Assembly: GCF_051251125.1 (NCBI RefSeq)
Contig: NZ_JBPCZL010000006.1
Direction: 5' to 3' (one strand)
Length of the DNA: 64,000 bases
Source: Carnimonas bestiolae
Lineage (GTDB): Bacteria; Pseudomonadota; Gammaproteobacteria; Pseudomonadales; Halomonadaceae
The notes below the pieces were generated by a model, which was not told the origin of the DNA, made no database searches, and saw only the letters and a list, made by a program, of their open reading frames with translations. Shown piece after piece: positions 26,506-35,396 of the stretch (positions are counted from its first letter, which is position 1; each line of letters begins with the position of its first letter). Both the position numbers and the translations under genes were made by a program.

Positions 26506-27535
26506 GACCAATGACCTCCAGCGTAATATCCAGGGAAGACAAGTGATCAATCACTTGCTGTGTAGTGGCAGCGTCACCGATCAATTCGGCAATCATCAGG
26601 CCTAGCGTCCAGCGCTGAATCGATTCGATGCGTGCTTCTATGATGCTGATATCAATATCGAAGGTGCGCGAAATGTGCGAAATCAACGGCTTGCTGACCT
26701 TGTCGTTGGAGAAGGTCAGGCGCACTACCGGATGGCTGCCCTGTGGGCCAGCAATATCGGGCAGCAGGCGTTCCTTCAGTGATGCGGGAATCTCCAGCGA
26801 TAGCTGGTCACCGATGAAGTGACGCGCCGCCGCGCTGTCGGGTGCGGTGAAAAACTTGCCTACCGAGGCGGTTTCTACCAGCTTGCCGCCTTCAATCAGT
26901 GACACCTGGTCGCAGATGGCTTTGACCACTTCCATCTCGTGAGTAATCAGCAGGATGGTCAGGCCCAGTCGCTGATTGATCTCCTTGAGCAGCTCAAGAA
27001 TCGAGGTAGTGGTATGCGGGTCGAGCGCTGAGGTGGCTTCGTCGCACAGCAGCACCTGCGGCTCGCTGGCCAGTGCACGGGCAATCGCGACGCGCTGCTT
27101 CTGTCCGCCGGACAGCTGGCTGGGATAGCGCTCGCCCATCTGCTCAAGGCCGGTGAGCGCAAGCAGCTCGCTAACGCGCGCCTTGATGGTGTGCTTGGGC
27201 GTTTTGGTCAGCTCCAGCGGCAGCGCAATATTGGCGGCCACGGTACGCGATTCGAGCAGATTGAAGTGCTGGAAGATCATGCCGATGCGATGACGCGCTT
27301 GGCGCAGTTCGGCGGCGCTTAGCGAGGTCAGCTCTTGGCCGTTGACCACCACACTGCCAGATGTAGGGCGCTCAAGTAGATTGACGCAGCGCACCAGAGT
27401 GCTTTTACCGGCACCCGAAAGACCGATAACGCCGCTGATGCTGCCGGCAGGAACTTCCAGATCGATGCCCTGTAACGCGTTGACGGTGTGCGCGCCGCGT
27501 CCGTAGCTTTTTACAACGTTGGATAGGGTAATCAT
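26486..27535 (-). CDS. metN: Methionine ABC transporter ATPase MetN
   Basis: 349 residues. Walker A GLSGAGKST at 38-46, signature LSGGQKQRVAIARAL, Walker B VLLCDEATSALD. The last 90 residues form the NIL (regulatory, methionine-binding) domain that gives trans-inhibition in E. coli MetN. The ATG at 27535 is the family start; the longer frame to 27694 has no conserved sequence. First gene of metN-metI-metQ-msrC-HD. I found no MetJ-box repeat (AGACGTCT) or SAM riboswitch upstream. Confidence 0.96.
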   Translation of the reverse strand: MITLSNVVKSYGRGAHTVNALQGIDLEVPAGSISGVIGLSGAGKSTLVRCVNLLERPTSGSVVVNGQELTSLSAAELRQARHRIGMIFQHFNLLESRTVAANIALPLELTKTPKHTIKARVSELLALTGLEQMGERYPSQLSGGQKQRVAIARALASEPQVLLCDEATSALDPHTTTSILELLKEINQRLGLTILLITHEMEVVKAICDQVSLIEGGKLVETASVGKFFTAPDSAAARHFIGDQLSLEIPASLKERLLPDIAGPQGSHPVVRLTFSNDKVSKPLISHISRTFDIDISIIEARIESIQRWTLGLMIAELIGDAATTQQVIDHLSSLDITLEVIGHVAGTE

Positions 27536-27895
27536 GGGCCGTGATGAGAGGGATACATAAGTAGGTGGCGCAATGCCACGACTGACAGGGCCGAGAGTGC
27601 GGTGCAGGGCGGGGCGCGCCAAGGGTGACGATACGTCACTGCGCGGAACGGAAAGCCATTCCCCGTTTAGCGGTATTTGCTGCGGCGCCCGCAAGCTGGG
27701 AACAAATCAGCGCCTGTCTTGATTGGCTAGCGATTGTAAGTTTCCGTATACGGGGCGTCAATCTGGCCGCAGCGGGTTGCCGCGGCTAGACGCTAATTAT
27801 CAATGAAAGGGCAACTGACACGACACTCGCAAGTCGTGCCACAATAAGGGTATTGGCCCCGCTATGGGGCAACATCGAACTCTCAAGGAGGCACC
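27536..27895. other. metN-ribE divergent control region, no gene found
   Basis: 360 bases between divergent genes. No FMN riboswitch core, SAM riboswitch or tandem Met box was recognised. AAGGAGG at 27885-27891 is the ribE ribosome site. Confidence 0.35.
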
Positions 27896-28507
27896 ATGTT
27901 TACTGGCATTGTGCAGGGAATTGGTGAAGTGGTTGCGATCGATAAGCGCGATGGCCTGCATCACCTGACGGTTGCATTTCCCGATGGGCTGGAGCAGGGC
28001 ATCGAACTGGGCGCGTCGGTGGCGCACAATGGCTGCTGCCTGACCGTAGTAGAGGTTAACGATAACCGCGTTGGCTTCGATGCGATGATCCAAACCCTTA
28101 CGCTGACTAACCTGGGCGACCTGGAAGTGGGCAGTCGAGTCAATCTTGAGCGCGCCGCGCGTATTGGCGACGAAATCGGCGGCCACCTGACCTCTGGGCA
28201 TATCGCGGGCACTGTTACGCTGAAGGATATCGTCGAGCGTCCGAACAACCGTCGCCTGTGGTTCTCTCTACCGGCTGAGTTTGCGCCCTATGTGCTTGAT
28301 AAAGGCTTCATCAGCATTGACGGTGCCAGCCTGACCATCAGCGAGGTGGACGGCGAGCGCTTCAGCGTCGATCTGATTCCGGAAACCCTCGAGCGCACGA
28401 CGCTTCGTGATCGCCAGCCAGGGGATCGCGTTAATATCGAAATCGATCCGCAAACGCAGGCGATTGTGGCGACCGTTGAACGCGTGCTGGCAGGTCGCGC
28501 AGGCTAA
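27896..28507 (+). CDS. ribE: Riboflavin synthase alpha chain
   Basis: Condenses two lumazine molecules to riboflavin. 203 residues in two lumazine-binding repeats: the first starts MFTGIVQGIGEV and has NGCCLTVVEV; the second starts near residue 97 (LTSGHIAGTVTL) and has DGASLTISEV. A very strong ribosome site (AAGGAGGCACC) precedes the ATG. Other rib genes are not in the window. Confidence 0.95.
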   Translation: MFTGIVQGIGEVVAIDKRDGLHHLTVAFPDGLEQGIELGASVAHNGCCLTVVEVNDNRVGFDAMIQTLTLTNLGDLEVGSRVNLERAARIGDEIGGHLTSGHIAGTVTLKDIVERPNNRRLWFSLPAEFAPYVLDKGFISIDGASLTISEVDGERFSVDLIPETLERTTLRDRQPGDRVNIEIDPQTQAIVATVERVLAGRAG

Positions 28508-28714
28508 CCCCTGCTGGGTGTGCTGGCGCCGCGCAGGGAATCCTCATGAGGTGCTTAAGCCTGGCGGCGTTTTCGCGTAAACTTACCGCCATTGCGGGGT
28601 CTTGCGAAGATCGCGTTCACCCATCAGCCACTGAACGGGTGGTGGCAACCATTATCCGATGTCGAAGGCACGTCGCACGGTGCGTCGCTCCACTGTGCGT
28701 GCAGGAGAATTCTG

Positions 28715-29272
28715 TTGGAAGATACAAAAAGCGTCTACGGCGATTACATCAAGTCGGTGATTCGCACCGTGCGGGATTGGCCGGAGCCGGGCGTCAACTT
28801 TCGCGACATTACGCCAGTGCTGCAAAACAGCGCCGCATTTCGCAAACTGATCGATGGCTTCGTTCATCGCTATCAGCAAATGGACATCGATGCGATTGCG
28901 GCGATCGATGCGCGCGGCTTTATTATTGGTGCGCCGCTGGCCTACGAATTGGGCTGCAGCTTCGTGCCGGTGCGCAAGAAGGGCAAGCTACCGTTCAAGA
29001 CCATCAGCGAAACCTACAAGCTCGAATACGGTGAAGCGACCGTCGAGCTGCACTCTGATGCCTTCCGCCCCAACGACCGCATTCTGGTCATGGACGATTT
29101 GATTGCTACCGGCGGTACCATGCTGGCCGCTGCCAGTCTGATCGAGCGCACTGGCGGCGTGGTGGTCGAAACCGCCGGGATTATCGATTTGCCCGAGTTG
29201 GGTGGCTCAGATGCTATTCGTGCGGCAGGCCACAGCGTTTTCGCTGTGTGCAGCTTCACCGAAACGGAGTAA
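28715..29272 (+). CDS. apt: Adenine phosphoribosyltransferase (TTG start)
   Basis: Salvages adenine to AMP. 185 residues. FRDITPVLQNSAAFR, AAIDARGFIIGAPLA, and the PRPP loop ILVMDDLIATGGTM are all intact. No ATG fits the conserved N-terminus (EDTKSVYGDYIKSVIRTV). A TTG at 28715 lies 7 bases after AGGAG, so TTG is the likely start. It is 5 bases upstream of gpt. Confidence 0.93.
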   Translation: MEDTKSVYGDYIKSVIRTVRDWPEPGVNFRDITPVLQNSAAFRKLIDGFVHRYQQMDIDAIAAIDARGFIIGAPLAYELGCSFVPVRKKGKLPFKTISETYKLEYGEATVELHSDAFRPNDRILVMDDLIATGGTMLAAASLIERTGGVVVETAGIIDLPELGGSDAIRAAGHSVFAVCSFTETE

Positions 29273-29277
29273 CTGGC

Positions 29278-29787
29278 ATGGCGAAAAGCGATCGTTACCA
29301 GCGCTATTTCACGGTCTCGTGGGACCAATTGCATCGTGATGTGCGCGAACTATGTGAGCCGCTATTGCATCACCAGTTCAAAGGCATTGTCGCCATCGCA
29401 CGCGGCGGCTTGATTCCTGCGGGCCTGATTGCACGTGAACTGGATATCCGACTGGTCGATTCCCTGTGCGTCAAAAGCTACGACAACATGGAACAGCGCA
29501 ACGACGTTGAGGTGTTGAAGGGCGTTGATCACGATGGCGAAGGTTGGCTATTGGTAGATGATCTGGTCGACACTGGCAAAACCGCTGCGGCGGTGCGACG
29601 GATGCTGCCGAAGGCTCATTTCATTACGATTTACGCCAAGCCCGAGGGCCGAGCGCTGGTCGATCAATACCACACTGAAGTAGGCCAGAACTGCTGGATT
29701 CAGTTTCCTTGGGATACCGGTTTTTCTTACGTCGAGCCGCTGGTCGAGCGCCACCGCCGTACCGGTGCGGGCGACAGCGACGCCTAG
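29278..29787 (+). CDS. gpt: Xanthine-guanine phosphoribosyltransferase
   Basis: Salvages guanine and xanthine. 169 residues, co-linear with E. coli Gpt: VSWDQLHRDVREL, GIVAIARGGLIPAGLIAREL, SYDNMEQR, PRPP loop WLLVDDLVDTGKTA, FITIYAKPEGRALVD. Part of an apt-gpt-ung run on the plus strand. Confidence 0.93.
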   Translation: MAKSDRYQRYFTVSWDQLHRDVRELCEPLLHHQFKGIVAIARGGLIPAGLIARELDIRLVDSLCVKSYDNMEQRNDVEVLKGVDHDGEGWLLVDDLVDTGKTAAAVRRMLPKAHFITIYAKPEGRALVDQYHTEVGQNCWIQFPWDTGFSYVEPLVERHRRTGAGDSDA

Positions 29788-29795
29788 GAGTGTCT

Positions 29796-30494
29796 ATGTC
29801 CGTGCCAATGAGCGCCGATTGGGAAGCCGCGCTGCAAACCGAGTTCGATGCACCCTACATGGCGCAGCTGCGAGCCTTTCTGAAGGCGCAGAAAGAGCAG
29901 CACAGGGTGATCTTTCCTCACTCCAGTGACTGGTTTCGCGCGTTCGAGCTAACGCCGCTGAGTAACGTCAAGGTGGTTATCCTCGGTCAGGACCCTTACC
30001 ACGGGCCGGGGCAGGCGCATGGCCTATGTTTTTCGGTGCGCCCCGAGGTGGCTATCCCGCCGTCGCTGGTGAATATCTACAAGGAGCTGGCGGCCGACGA
30101 GGTTAACTTCACGCCGGTAAAGCACGGCTTCCTGGAAAGCTGGGCGCGCCAGGGTGTGATGATGCTCAACAGCGTGCTAACGGTCGAGCAGGGGCAGGCC
30201 GGGTCGCACCGCAATCGCGGCTGGGAAACCTTTACCGATCGCGCTATCGAACAGATCAATCGCGAGTGTGACCACGTGGTGTTTCTGCTGTGGGGCAGCT
30301 ACGCGCAGAAGAAAGCCGCCTTCGTTGATCGCGAGCGCCATTTGGTGCTGCACTCACCGCATCCGTCGCCGCTGTCGGCGCATCGCGGTTTCTTTGGCAA
30401 TCAGCATTTTTCCAAGGCCAACGCATTTTTGGCGCAGCACGGTATTTCGCCCATTGAGTGGCAGCTCCCCGCTGAGGTGAGCGCCGCTCATTAA
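29796..30494 (+). CDS. ung: Uracil-DNA glycosylase
   Basis: Removes uracil from DNA. 232 residues. The water-activating motif GQDPYHGPGQAHGLCFSV and the base-recognition loop HPSPLSAHRGFFG are intact, as is LLWGSYAQKK. The ATG at 29796 follows TAGGAG. Nine bases after gpt, so it is probably co-transcribed with the salvage genes. Confidence 0.97.
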   Translation: MSVPMSADWEAALQTEFDAPYMAQLRAFLKAQKEQHRVIFPHSSDWFRAFELTPLSNVKVVILGQDPYHGPGQAHGLCFSVRPEVAIPPSLVNIYKELAADEVNFTPVKHGFLESWARQGVMMLNSVLTVEQGQAGSHRNRGWETFTDRAIEQINRECDHVVFLLWGSYAQKKAAFVDRERHLVLHSPHPSPLSAHRGFFGNQHFSKANAFLAQHGISPIEWQLPAEVSAAH

Positions 30495-30692
30495 CACCGT
30501 TGGTCCAGCAGGCAGTCGGGACATGGGCAAAAGGCGCGCTGTCGCCTTGTTTCATTAACCGATGCCGCACGATTTCGGTGATTCGGCAGCATGCAGGTTG
30601 GAAAGCTTCAGGCGGCCACTGCATGCTGCTTCTTACATCCACGGATAGACCGCTCGTTGGTCGCGTCTACTCGCTCTTTTCAGGACATCCTC

Positions 30693-31322
30693 ATGAGTGT
30701 TCACGATATTCAGCACCCGCTGATCAAACACAAAATCGGCTTGATGCGTGCCGAAGGCATCAGCACCAAGCATTTCCGCGAGCTTGCCAGCGAGGTCGCT
30801 ACGCTGCTGACCTACGAAGCCACCAAGCACCTTGAGCTTGAAGCTCGCAGTATTACCGGCTGGACTGGCGAGGCGCTGTCGGTCGATAAGATCAAGGGCA
30901 AGAAGGTTACCGTTGTACCAATCCTGCGCGCAGGCATTGGCATGCTGGAAGGCGTTACCACGCTGATTCCCAGCGCGCGCATCAGCGTAGTGGGGCTTTA
31001 CCGGAACGAGGACACCCTCGAGCCGGTGCCGTACTTCGAGAAGTTCGTCTCCGACTTGCACGAGCGTACTGCGCTGGTGATCGATCCGATGCTGGCCACC
31101 GGTGGTTCGGTTATCGCTACGCTCGATATGCTGAAAGAACGCAACTGCCGCGATATCAAGATTATCGTGCTGGTCGCTGCGCCCGAGGGCATCAAGCGCG
31201 TGCTCGAAGCACATCCTGATGTCGAGATATTCACCGCGTCGGTCGACGACCATCTCGACGAACACGGCTACATCGTGCCGGGGCTGGGCGATGCCGGCGA
31301 CAAGATTTTCGGCACCCATTAA
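30693..31322 (+). CDS. upp: Uracil phosphoribosyltransferase
   Basis: Salvages uracil to UMP. 209 residues. The N-terminus HPLIKHKIGLMRAEGIST, VTVVPILRAGIGMLEG, and the PRPP-binding VIDPMLATGGSVIATLDML are typical. 198 bases after ung without a visible terminator. No uraA permease is adjacent. Confidence 0.96.
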   Translation: MSVHDIQHPLIKHKIGLMRAEGISTKHFRELASEVATLLTYEATKHLELEARSITGWTGEALSVDKIKGKKVTVVPILRAGIGMLEGVTTLIPSARISVVGLYRNEDTLEPVPYFEKFVSDLHERTALVIDPMLATGGSVIATLDMLKERNCRDIKIIVLVAAPEGIKRVLEAHPDVEIFTASVDDHLDEHGYIVPGLGDAGDKIFGTH

Positions 31323-31661
31323 TAGCAGCGGGCCGCGAGTAGCGGTCACCGCTTCAGGGCCATTGCTCTAGCGGATGCCTACCAAGGCGCGGCGACTCGC
31401 GGCGCGGCCCTCAGCGGTCTCGGTAGGGCTGCCGCGCTCTTGGCTGCGAAGCGTTGAACGGGGCCGCTCAGCGGTTTCCAGAAATGCGCATCAGCGGTCT
31501 GGACAGAACCTGCCACCGAGTCGTGCGTTAAGCCGTTGCTCGGATGGTGCTTACTCTTGCCGTTGATCTGCAGCAGCAGGATCAGGTGTCCGTTCGTACT
31601 ATCCTTCAGCGCAGCCTCGTATCGATGCCGAGCGATGTCTTTTCAGCATGAGGAGCCTGCG
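31323..31661. other. upp-mobA intergenic region with three short direct repeats
   Basis: 339 bases without a credible gene. TCAGCGGTYT occurs at 31411-31420, 31468-31477 and 31491-31500. An AGCGGTCACCGCT inverted repeat lies just after upp. A molybdenum-cofactor riboswitch would be expected at such a place in some gammaproteobacteria, but I could not recognise its conserved core. Confidence 0.4.
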
Positions 31662-32291
31662 ATGTGCGCTCAGTCATTTTCTTCATCGCCGCGTGCCAGC
31701 GTGGCAGCCATTGTGCTGGCGGGAGGAGAAGGGCGTCGCTTGGCGCGCGGTGAAAAAGCGCTGGTCGAGCTGGCCGGCCGCACTTTGCTGGAGCACGTGA
31801 TTGCGCGGGTGGCGCCTCAGGTTCAGGCGCTGGCGATTAGCGCCAATCGTGCCTTCGAGCGCTATCGCCAGCTAACGCAACTGCCGCTGCTGGCCGATGC
31901 CGCAGATGAGCAATGTCAGGGTCCACTGGCGGGCATTGCGCAGGCGCTCGATTTCTTCCCGCAGACTGACTGGGTGTTAACGGTCCCCTGCGATACACCG
32001 TTGCTGCCGCTTGATCTGGTCGATACGCTGGTGGCGCACGCAGCACCTGATAGCGACGTGATATACGCCTGCGACGCCGCGCGCGCGCACTACACCATAG
32101 CGCTGTGGCGGCCGAATCTGGCACCGCGGGTGCATCGTGCGTTGGGCAGCGGCGAGCGGCGCGTGCGGGGCGTTATTGAGCAGTGTCGTGCTACTGCGGT
32201 GCGTTTCGAACACAGCGCAGAGTTTATCAACGTTAACGGTGATGCCGAGCTAGACGCAGTGGCCGCACGTTTGGCGCTTGCCCAGAGGTAA
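31662..32291 (+). CDS. mobA: Molybdenum cofactor guanylyltransferase
   Basis: Attaches GMP to molybdopterin to form the bis-MGD cofactor. 209 residues. The nucleotidyl-transferase start VAAIVLAGGEGRRLARGEKAL aligns with LAGGxxxRMGxxDK, with Glu-Lys in place of the usual Asp-Lys. VPCDTPLLPLDLV and INVNGDAEL follow. The ATG at 31662 follows GAGGAGC; an in-frame ATG nine residues upstream is possible. First gene of the moco operon. Confidence 0.92.
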   Translation: MCAQSFSSSPRASVAAIVLAGGEGRRLARGEKALVELAGRTLLEHVIARVAPQVQALAISANRAFERYRQLTQLPLLADAADEQCQGPLAGIAQALDFFPQTDWVLTVPCDTPLLPLDLVDTLVAHAAPDSDVIYACDAARAHYTIALWRPNLAPRVHRALGSGERRVRGVIEQCRATAVRFEHSAEFINVNGDAELDAVAARLALAQR

Positions 32292-32293
32292 CC

Positions 32294-32884
32294 ATGTCAC
32301 CAACCAACTCGCCTTCATCCCGCCCCCTATTACTAGGGGTTGTAGGTTTCAGCGGAGCGGGAAAGACTACCCTGTTGGAAAAACTGCTGCCGTTGCTGCG
32401 CGAAGCCGGCGAGCGCTGCGCCGTGATCAAGCATGCTCACCACGACGTTGATGTCGACACGCCCGGCAAGGATAGCTACCGCTTGCGCAAGGCAGGGGCG
32501 GTGCCGATGCTGCTGGCGTCGGCGCAGCGCTACGCCATCATGGTGGAAACGCCAGGGGCTAACGAGCCCGGTCTCGATGAGCTGGTCGAGCAATTGTTGC
32601 CCCATGCGCCATCGCTGATTTTGGTAGAGGGCTTCAAGCATGCCGCTATTCCCCGCGTGGAAGTGTTTCGTGCAGCGCTCGGCAAACCGCTGCTGGCCCG
32701 TGACGATGCCCAGATCATTGCCATCGCGGCACCGACGGTGGAAGAAGTAGTTGGGCAAGGTGCAGCACCGGTTAGGGCGGGGGCGGATTCCATCGGCGAG
32801 CCCGAGCTACTGCCGCTTGATCACCCCGCACACATTGCTCAGTGGATAGCGCACTGGGCAAGTCAGCAAAGGGAACAGCGCTGA
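32294..32884 (+). CDS. mobB: MobB, GTP-binding partner of MobA
   Basis: 196 residues. The Walker A GFSGAGKTT is near the N-terminus, then VIKHAHHDVDVDTPGKDSYR and LILVEGFKH, all typical of MobB. The function is accessory to MobA. It starts 2 bases after mobA and its stop overlaps the moeA start (TGATG). Confidence 0.93.
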   Translation: MSPTNSPSSRPLLLGVVGFSGAGKTTLLEKLLPLLREAGERCAVIKHAHHDVDVDTPGKDSYRLRKAGAVPMLLASAQRYAIMVETPGANEPGLDELVEQLLPHAPSLILVEGFKHAAIPRVEVFRAALGKPLLARDDAQIIAIAAPTVEEVVGQGAAPVRAGADSIGEPELLPLDHPAHIAQWIAHWASQQREQR

Positions 32885-34125
32885 TGACACAGCCACGTAT
32901 CAGTGTCGCCGAGGCGCGCCAGATGCTGCTGGCAGCGATGGGCGACGCGCTGCCGCCGGCCACTCAGCGAGTGGCGCTGGCGCAGGCGCAGGCCGTCGGG
33001 CGCTGTCTCGCCAGCGACATCAAGGCACCGCTGGATATACCGGAAGCAGATATCTCAGCAATGGACGGTGTAGCTTTCACCGCACAGCAGGCGGGCACTA
33101 AGCAGCCGTTACGTATCGTTGGGAAAAGTCTTGCTGGGCATCCTTGTAAAACGCCAGTGGCTACCGGAGAAGCCGTCGAGATCGCCACCGGCGCTTGGCT
33201 GCCAGAGGGCTGCGATAGCGTGATGCCGATTGAAGCGTGCCGCTTCGACCATCAGCAGGTGTGGCTCGAGCAACTGCCTCAGGTGGGCCGCAACGTGCGG
33301 CGTCGCGCTGAGGTAGTGGCGCGCGGGGCGGTGGTGATCAGCGCTGGAGAACGCCTCGATTTTCGCCACATCGCGATGCTGGCTGCGCTGGGCATCGAAC
33401 AAGTCGAAGTGACGCGGCCGCTGCGGATAGCGCTATTTTCCAGCGGCGACGAGCTCAGCGGGAGCTCCGCCAGCGGTTCGCAGCAAGCACGCTTTGACGC
33501 TAACTCCCCGATGCTGGCGGCCCTGCTGCAATGCTGGGGGGTAGAGGTCAGCGTGTGCGGTGTGCTTGAAGATAGCCCCGCAGCAATTGCCGAGCGTCTC
33601 GATGCCGCCGCGCAGCACGCAGATATGCTCATTACCAGCGGCGGCATTTCGCGCGGCCCGCATGACTACGTGCGCGATGTGCTCGCCGAGCATGGCATTG
33701 TGCCGCAGCGAATGGCCCATAAGCCCGGGCAGGCGCTGGCGTTTGGACGTTGGCAACAGGTGCCGCTGATAGCCTTACCGGGGAATCCTTTGGCGGCGCT
33801 GGGCTGCTGTGTTCAACTGGTAAGACCCGCGCTGACGCACCTCAGCGGCACGGCTGATCCGATGCCCACGCTGGCAGCCACGCTAGCCGCTCCTGTTAGT
33901 GGTCGCGCTGGACGCAGTGAGCTGCTGCTTGCGCGCTATTGGGCCAACGAAGAGGGGCGGCTGTACGCGCTTCCGCTGGCGAAACAGAATTCCCATCAGC
34001 TTGATGCATTGCTGCAGGCAAGCTGTCTGATTGAACTCGACGAGCACACCAGCCGGTTAAGCAAAGGTGAGCGGGTAGTGATTCACCCGCTGGTGGCGCT
34101 GTCTGGAGGTAACCATGGCCAATGA
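32884..34125 (+). CDS. moeA: Molybdopterin molybdenumtransferase MoeA
   Basis: Inserts molybdate into adenylylated molybdopterin. 413 residues, normal length. The blocks IPEADISAMDGVAF, DSVMPIEA, LFSSGDEL, ITSGGISRGPHDYV and ALPGNPLAALGC are in the usual order. It overlaps the next gene by 11 bases. Confidence 0.95.
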   Translation: MTQPRISVAEARQMLLAAMGDALPPATQRVALAQAQAVGRCLASDIKAPLDIPEADISAMDGVAFTAQQAGTKQPLRIVGKSLAGHPCKTPVATGEAVEIATGAWLPEGCDSVMPIEACRFDHQQVWLEQLPQVGRNVRRRAEVVARGAVVISAGERLDFRHIAMLAALGIEQVEVTRPLRIALFSSGDELSGSSASGSQQARFDANSPMLAALLQCWGVEVSVCGVLEDSPAAIAERLDAAAQHADMLITSGGISRGPHDYVRDVLAEHGIVPQRMAHKPGQALAFGRWQQVPLIALPGNPLAALGCCVQLVRPALTHLSGTADPMPTLAATLAAPVSGRAGRSELLLARYWANEEGRLYALPLAKQNSHQLDALLQASCLIELDEHTSRLSKGERVVIHPLVALSGGNHGQ

Positions 34126-34942
34126 ATCTCTCTCGCATCTTGATCAGCGCGGCCACGCGCATATGGTCGACGTGGGTGAAAAGGCCGTTAGCCAGCGTAC
34201 TGCGATTGCTTCCGGCCATGTGCGCATGGCGCCGAACACCTTGGCGTTGCTGGCCGATGATGCGATGCCCAAGGGCGATGTGCTGGCGACCGCTCGGATT
34301 GCGGGAATTCAGGCGGCCAAGCGCACTTCCGAGCTGATTCCGCTGTGTCATTTGCTAGCGCTGTCATCGGTGAAGATCGACTTCGTGCTCGATAGCGAGC
34401 TGCCGGGCGTGCGTATTCAGGCACGCTGTAAAATGGAAGGACGCACCGGTGTCGAGATGGAAGCGCTGACCGCGGTATCGGTGGCGGCGTTAACGCTGTA
34501 TGACATGTGCAAGGCGGTCGACAAGGCGATGGTGATTGGCGCTGTCCAGCTCGAACATAAAGAGGGCGGCAAATCCGGTGATTGGCACCGTAAGACCGCC
34601 GACGATGCTCAGCCAGCGCCAGATCAGCCGATTCCGTCGGCCAGCAGCGCTACATCAAGCGAGCCGAGCGCGCCTGCCCGCCACGCGGCGCATATCACCG
34701 TGCTGCTGTTTGCAGCGCTGCGCGAAGCGCTGGGAGAGCAACGCCTCGAGCTTCCCTTCAGTGAATTGACGTCGCCCACCCTGGACGGCCTGAAACAAGC
34801 CCTCGTCGCGCGCGATCCGCGCTTCTCAGCGCTGTACGACCAACAGGTGTTAAGCGCCGTCAATCAGCGTATATGCAAGGCCGATACGCCGCTTAGCCCG
34901 GGTGACGAAGTAGGTTTCTTCCCACCGGTGACGGGCGGATGA
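34115..34942 (+). CDS. moaC-moaD: MoaC-MoaD fusion (cyclic pyranopterin monophosphate synthase plus molybdopterin synthase sulfur carrier)
   Basis: One 275-residue frame. Residues 1-160 are MoaC: HMVDVGEKAVSQR, KGDVLATARIAGIQAAKRT, MEGRTGVEMEALTAVSVAALTLYDMCKAVDK. About 30 residues rich in Pro, Ser and Ala follow as a linker. Residues 195-275 are MoaD: ITVLLFAALREALGEQRLEL, ending VGFFPPVTGG with the C-terminal Gly-Gly that becomes thiocarboxylated. MoaC and MoaD normally are separate proteins. The catalytic His context reads LCHLLALSS instead of the usual LCHP. The stop overlaps the moaE start (ATGA). Confidence 0.9.
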   Translation: MANESLSHLDQRGHAHMVDVGEKAVSQRTAIASGHVRMAPNTLALLADDAMPKGDVLATARIAGIQAAKRTSELIPLCHLLALSSVKIDFVLDSELPGVRIQARCKMEGRTGVEMEALTAVSVAALTLYDMCKAVDKAMVIGAVQLEHKEGGKSGDWHRKTADDAQPAPDQPIPSASSATSSEPSAPARHAAHITVLLFAALREALGEQRLELPFSELTSPTLDGLKQALVARDPRFSALYDQQVLSAVNQRICKADTPLSPGDEVGFFPPVTGG

Positions 34943-35394
34943 TCTATATCGCCGTACAGCCCGGGCCGTTCGACGCGGCCCAGATTGAGCAGCAGTTGCT
35001 GGCAGAGCGACGCGATATCGGTGCGGTGGTATCGTTTAGCGGGCGCGTACGCGATTTCAGCGAAGTATCCAACGTGACTGCGCTGACGCTTGAGCATTAC
35101 CCCGGCATGACCGAACAGGCGCTCGCCGAGCTGGCCGAGCAGGCCCGCCAACGCTGGTCGCTGAGCGGCGTGGCCTTGGTACATCGGGTGGGGCGGCTGG
35201 CCGCGGGCGATCAGATTGTGCTGGTGATGACGCTCGCTGCACATCGCCGCGATGCCTTCGCTGGTTGTGAATTTCTGATTGACCGCCTGAAGACCGCCGC
35301 GCCATTCTGGAAAAAAGAGCATCTGGGCGATAGCGAGCGCTGGGTCGCAGAACGTCATGGCGACATCGACGCCAGCCGCCGCTGGGAGGAGTAA
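34939..35394 (+). CDS. moaE: Molybdopterin synthase catalytic subunit MoaE
   Basis: 151 residues. GAVVSFSGRVRD, LEHYPGMTEQAL, HRVGRLAAGDQIV, AHRRDAFAGCEFLIDRLK and APFWKKE (with the catalytic Lys) are all present. It works with the C-terminal MoaD part of the preceding gene, to which it is coupled by a 4-base overlap. Confidence 0.95.
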   Translation: MIYIAVQPGPFDAAQIEQQLLAERRDIGAVVSFSGRVRDFSEVSNVTALTLEHYPGMTEQALAELAEQARQRWSLSGVALVHRVGRLAAGDQIVLVMTLAAHRRDAFAGCEFLIDRLKTAAPFWKKEHLGDSERWVAERHGDIDASRRWEE

Positions 35395-35396
35395 CC

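Noticed and set aside
27536..27895. FMN or SAM riboswitch, or MetJ boxes, between metN and ribE
   Set aside because: Neither the RFN core, the SAM core nor tandem AGACGTCT-like boxes were visible.
31323..31661. Molybdenum cofactor riboswitch before mobA
   Set aside because: The position is suitable, but I could not identify the conserved core stems, only scattered small hairpins and direct repeats.
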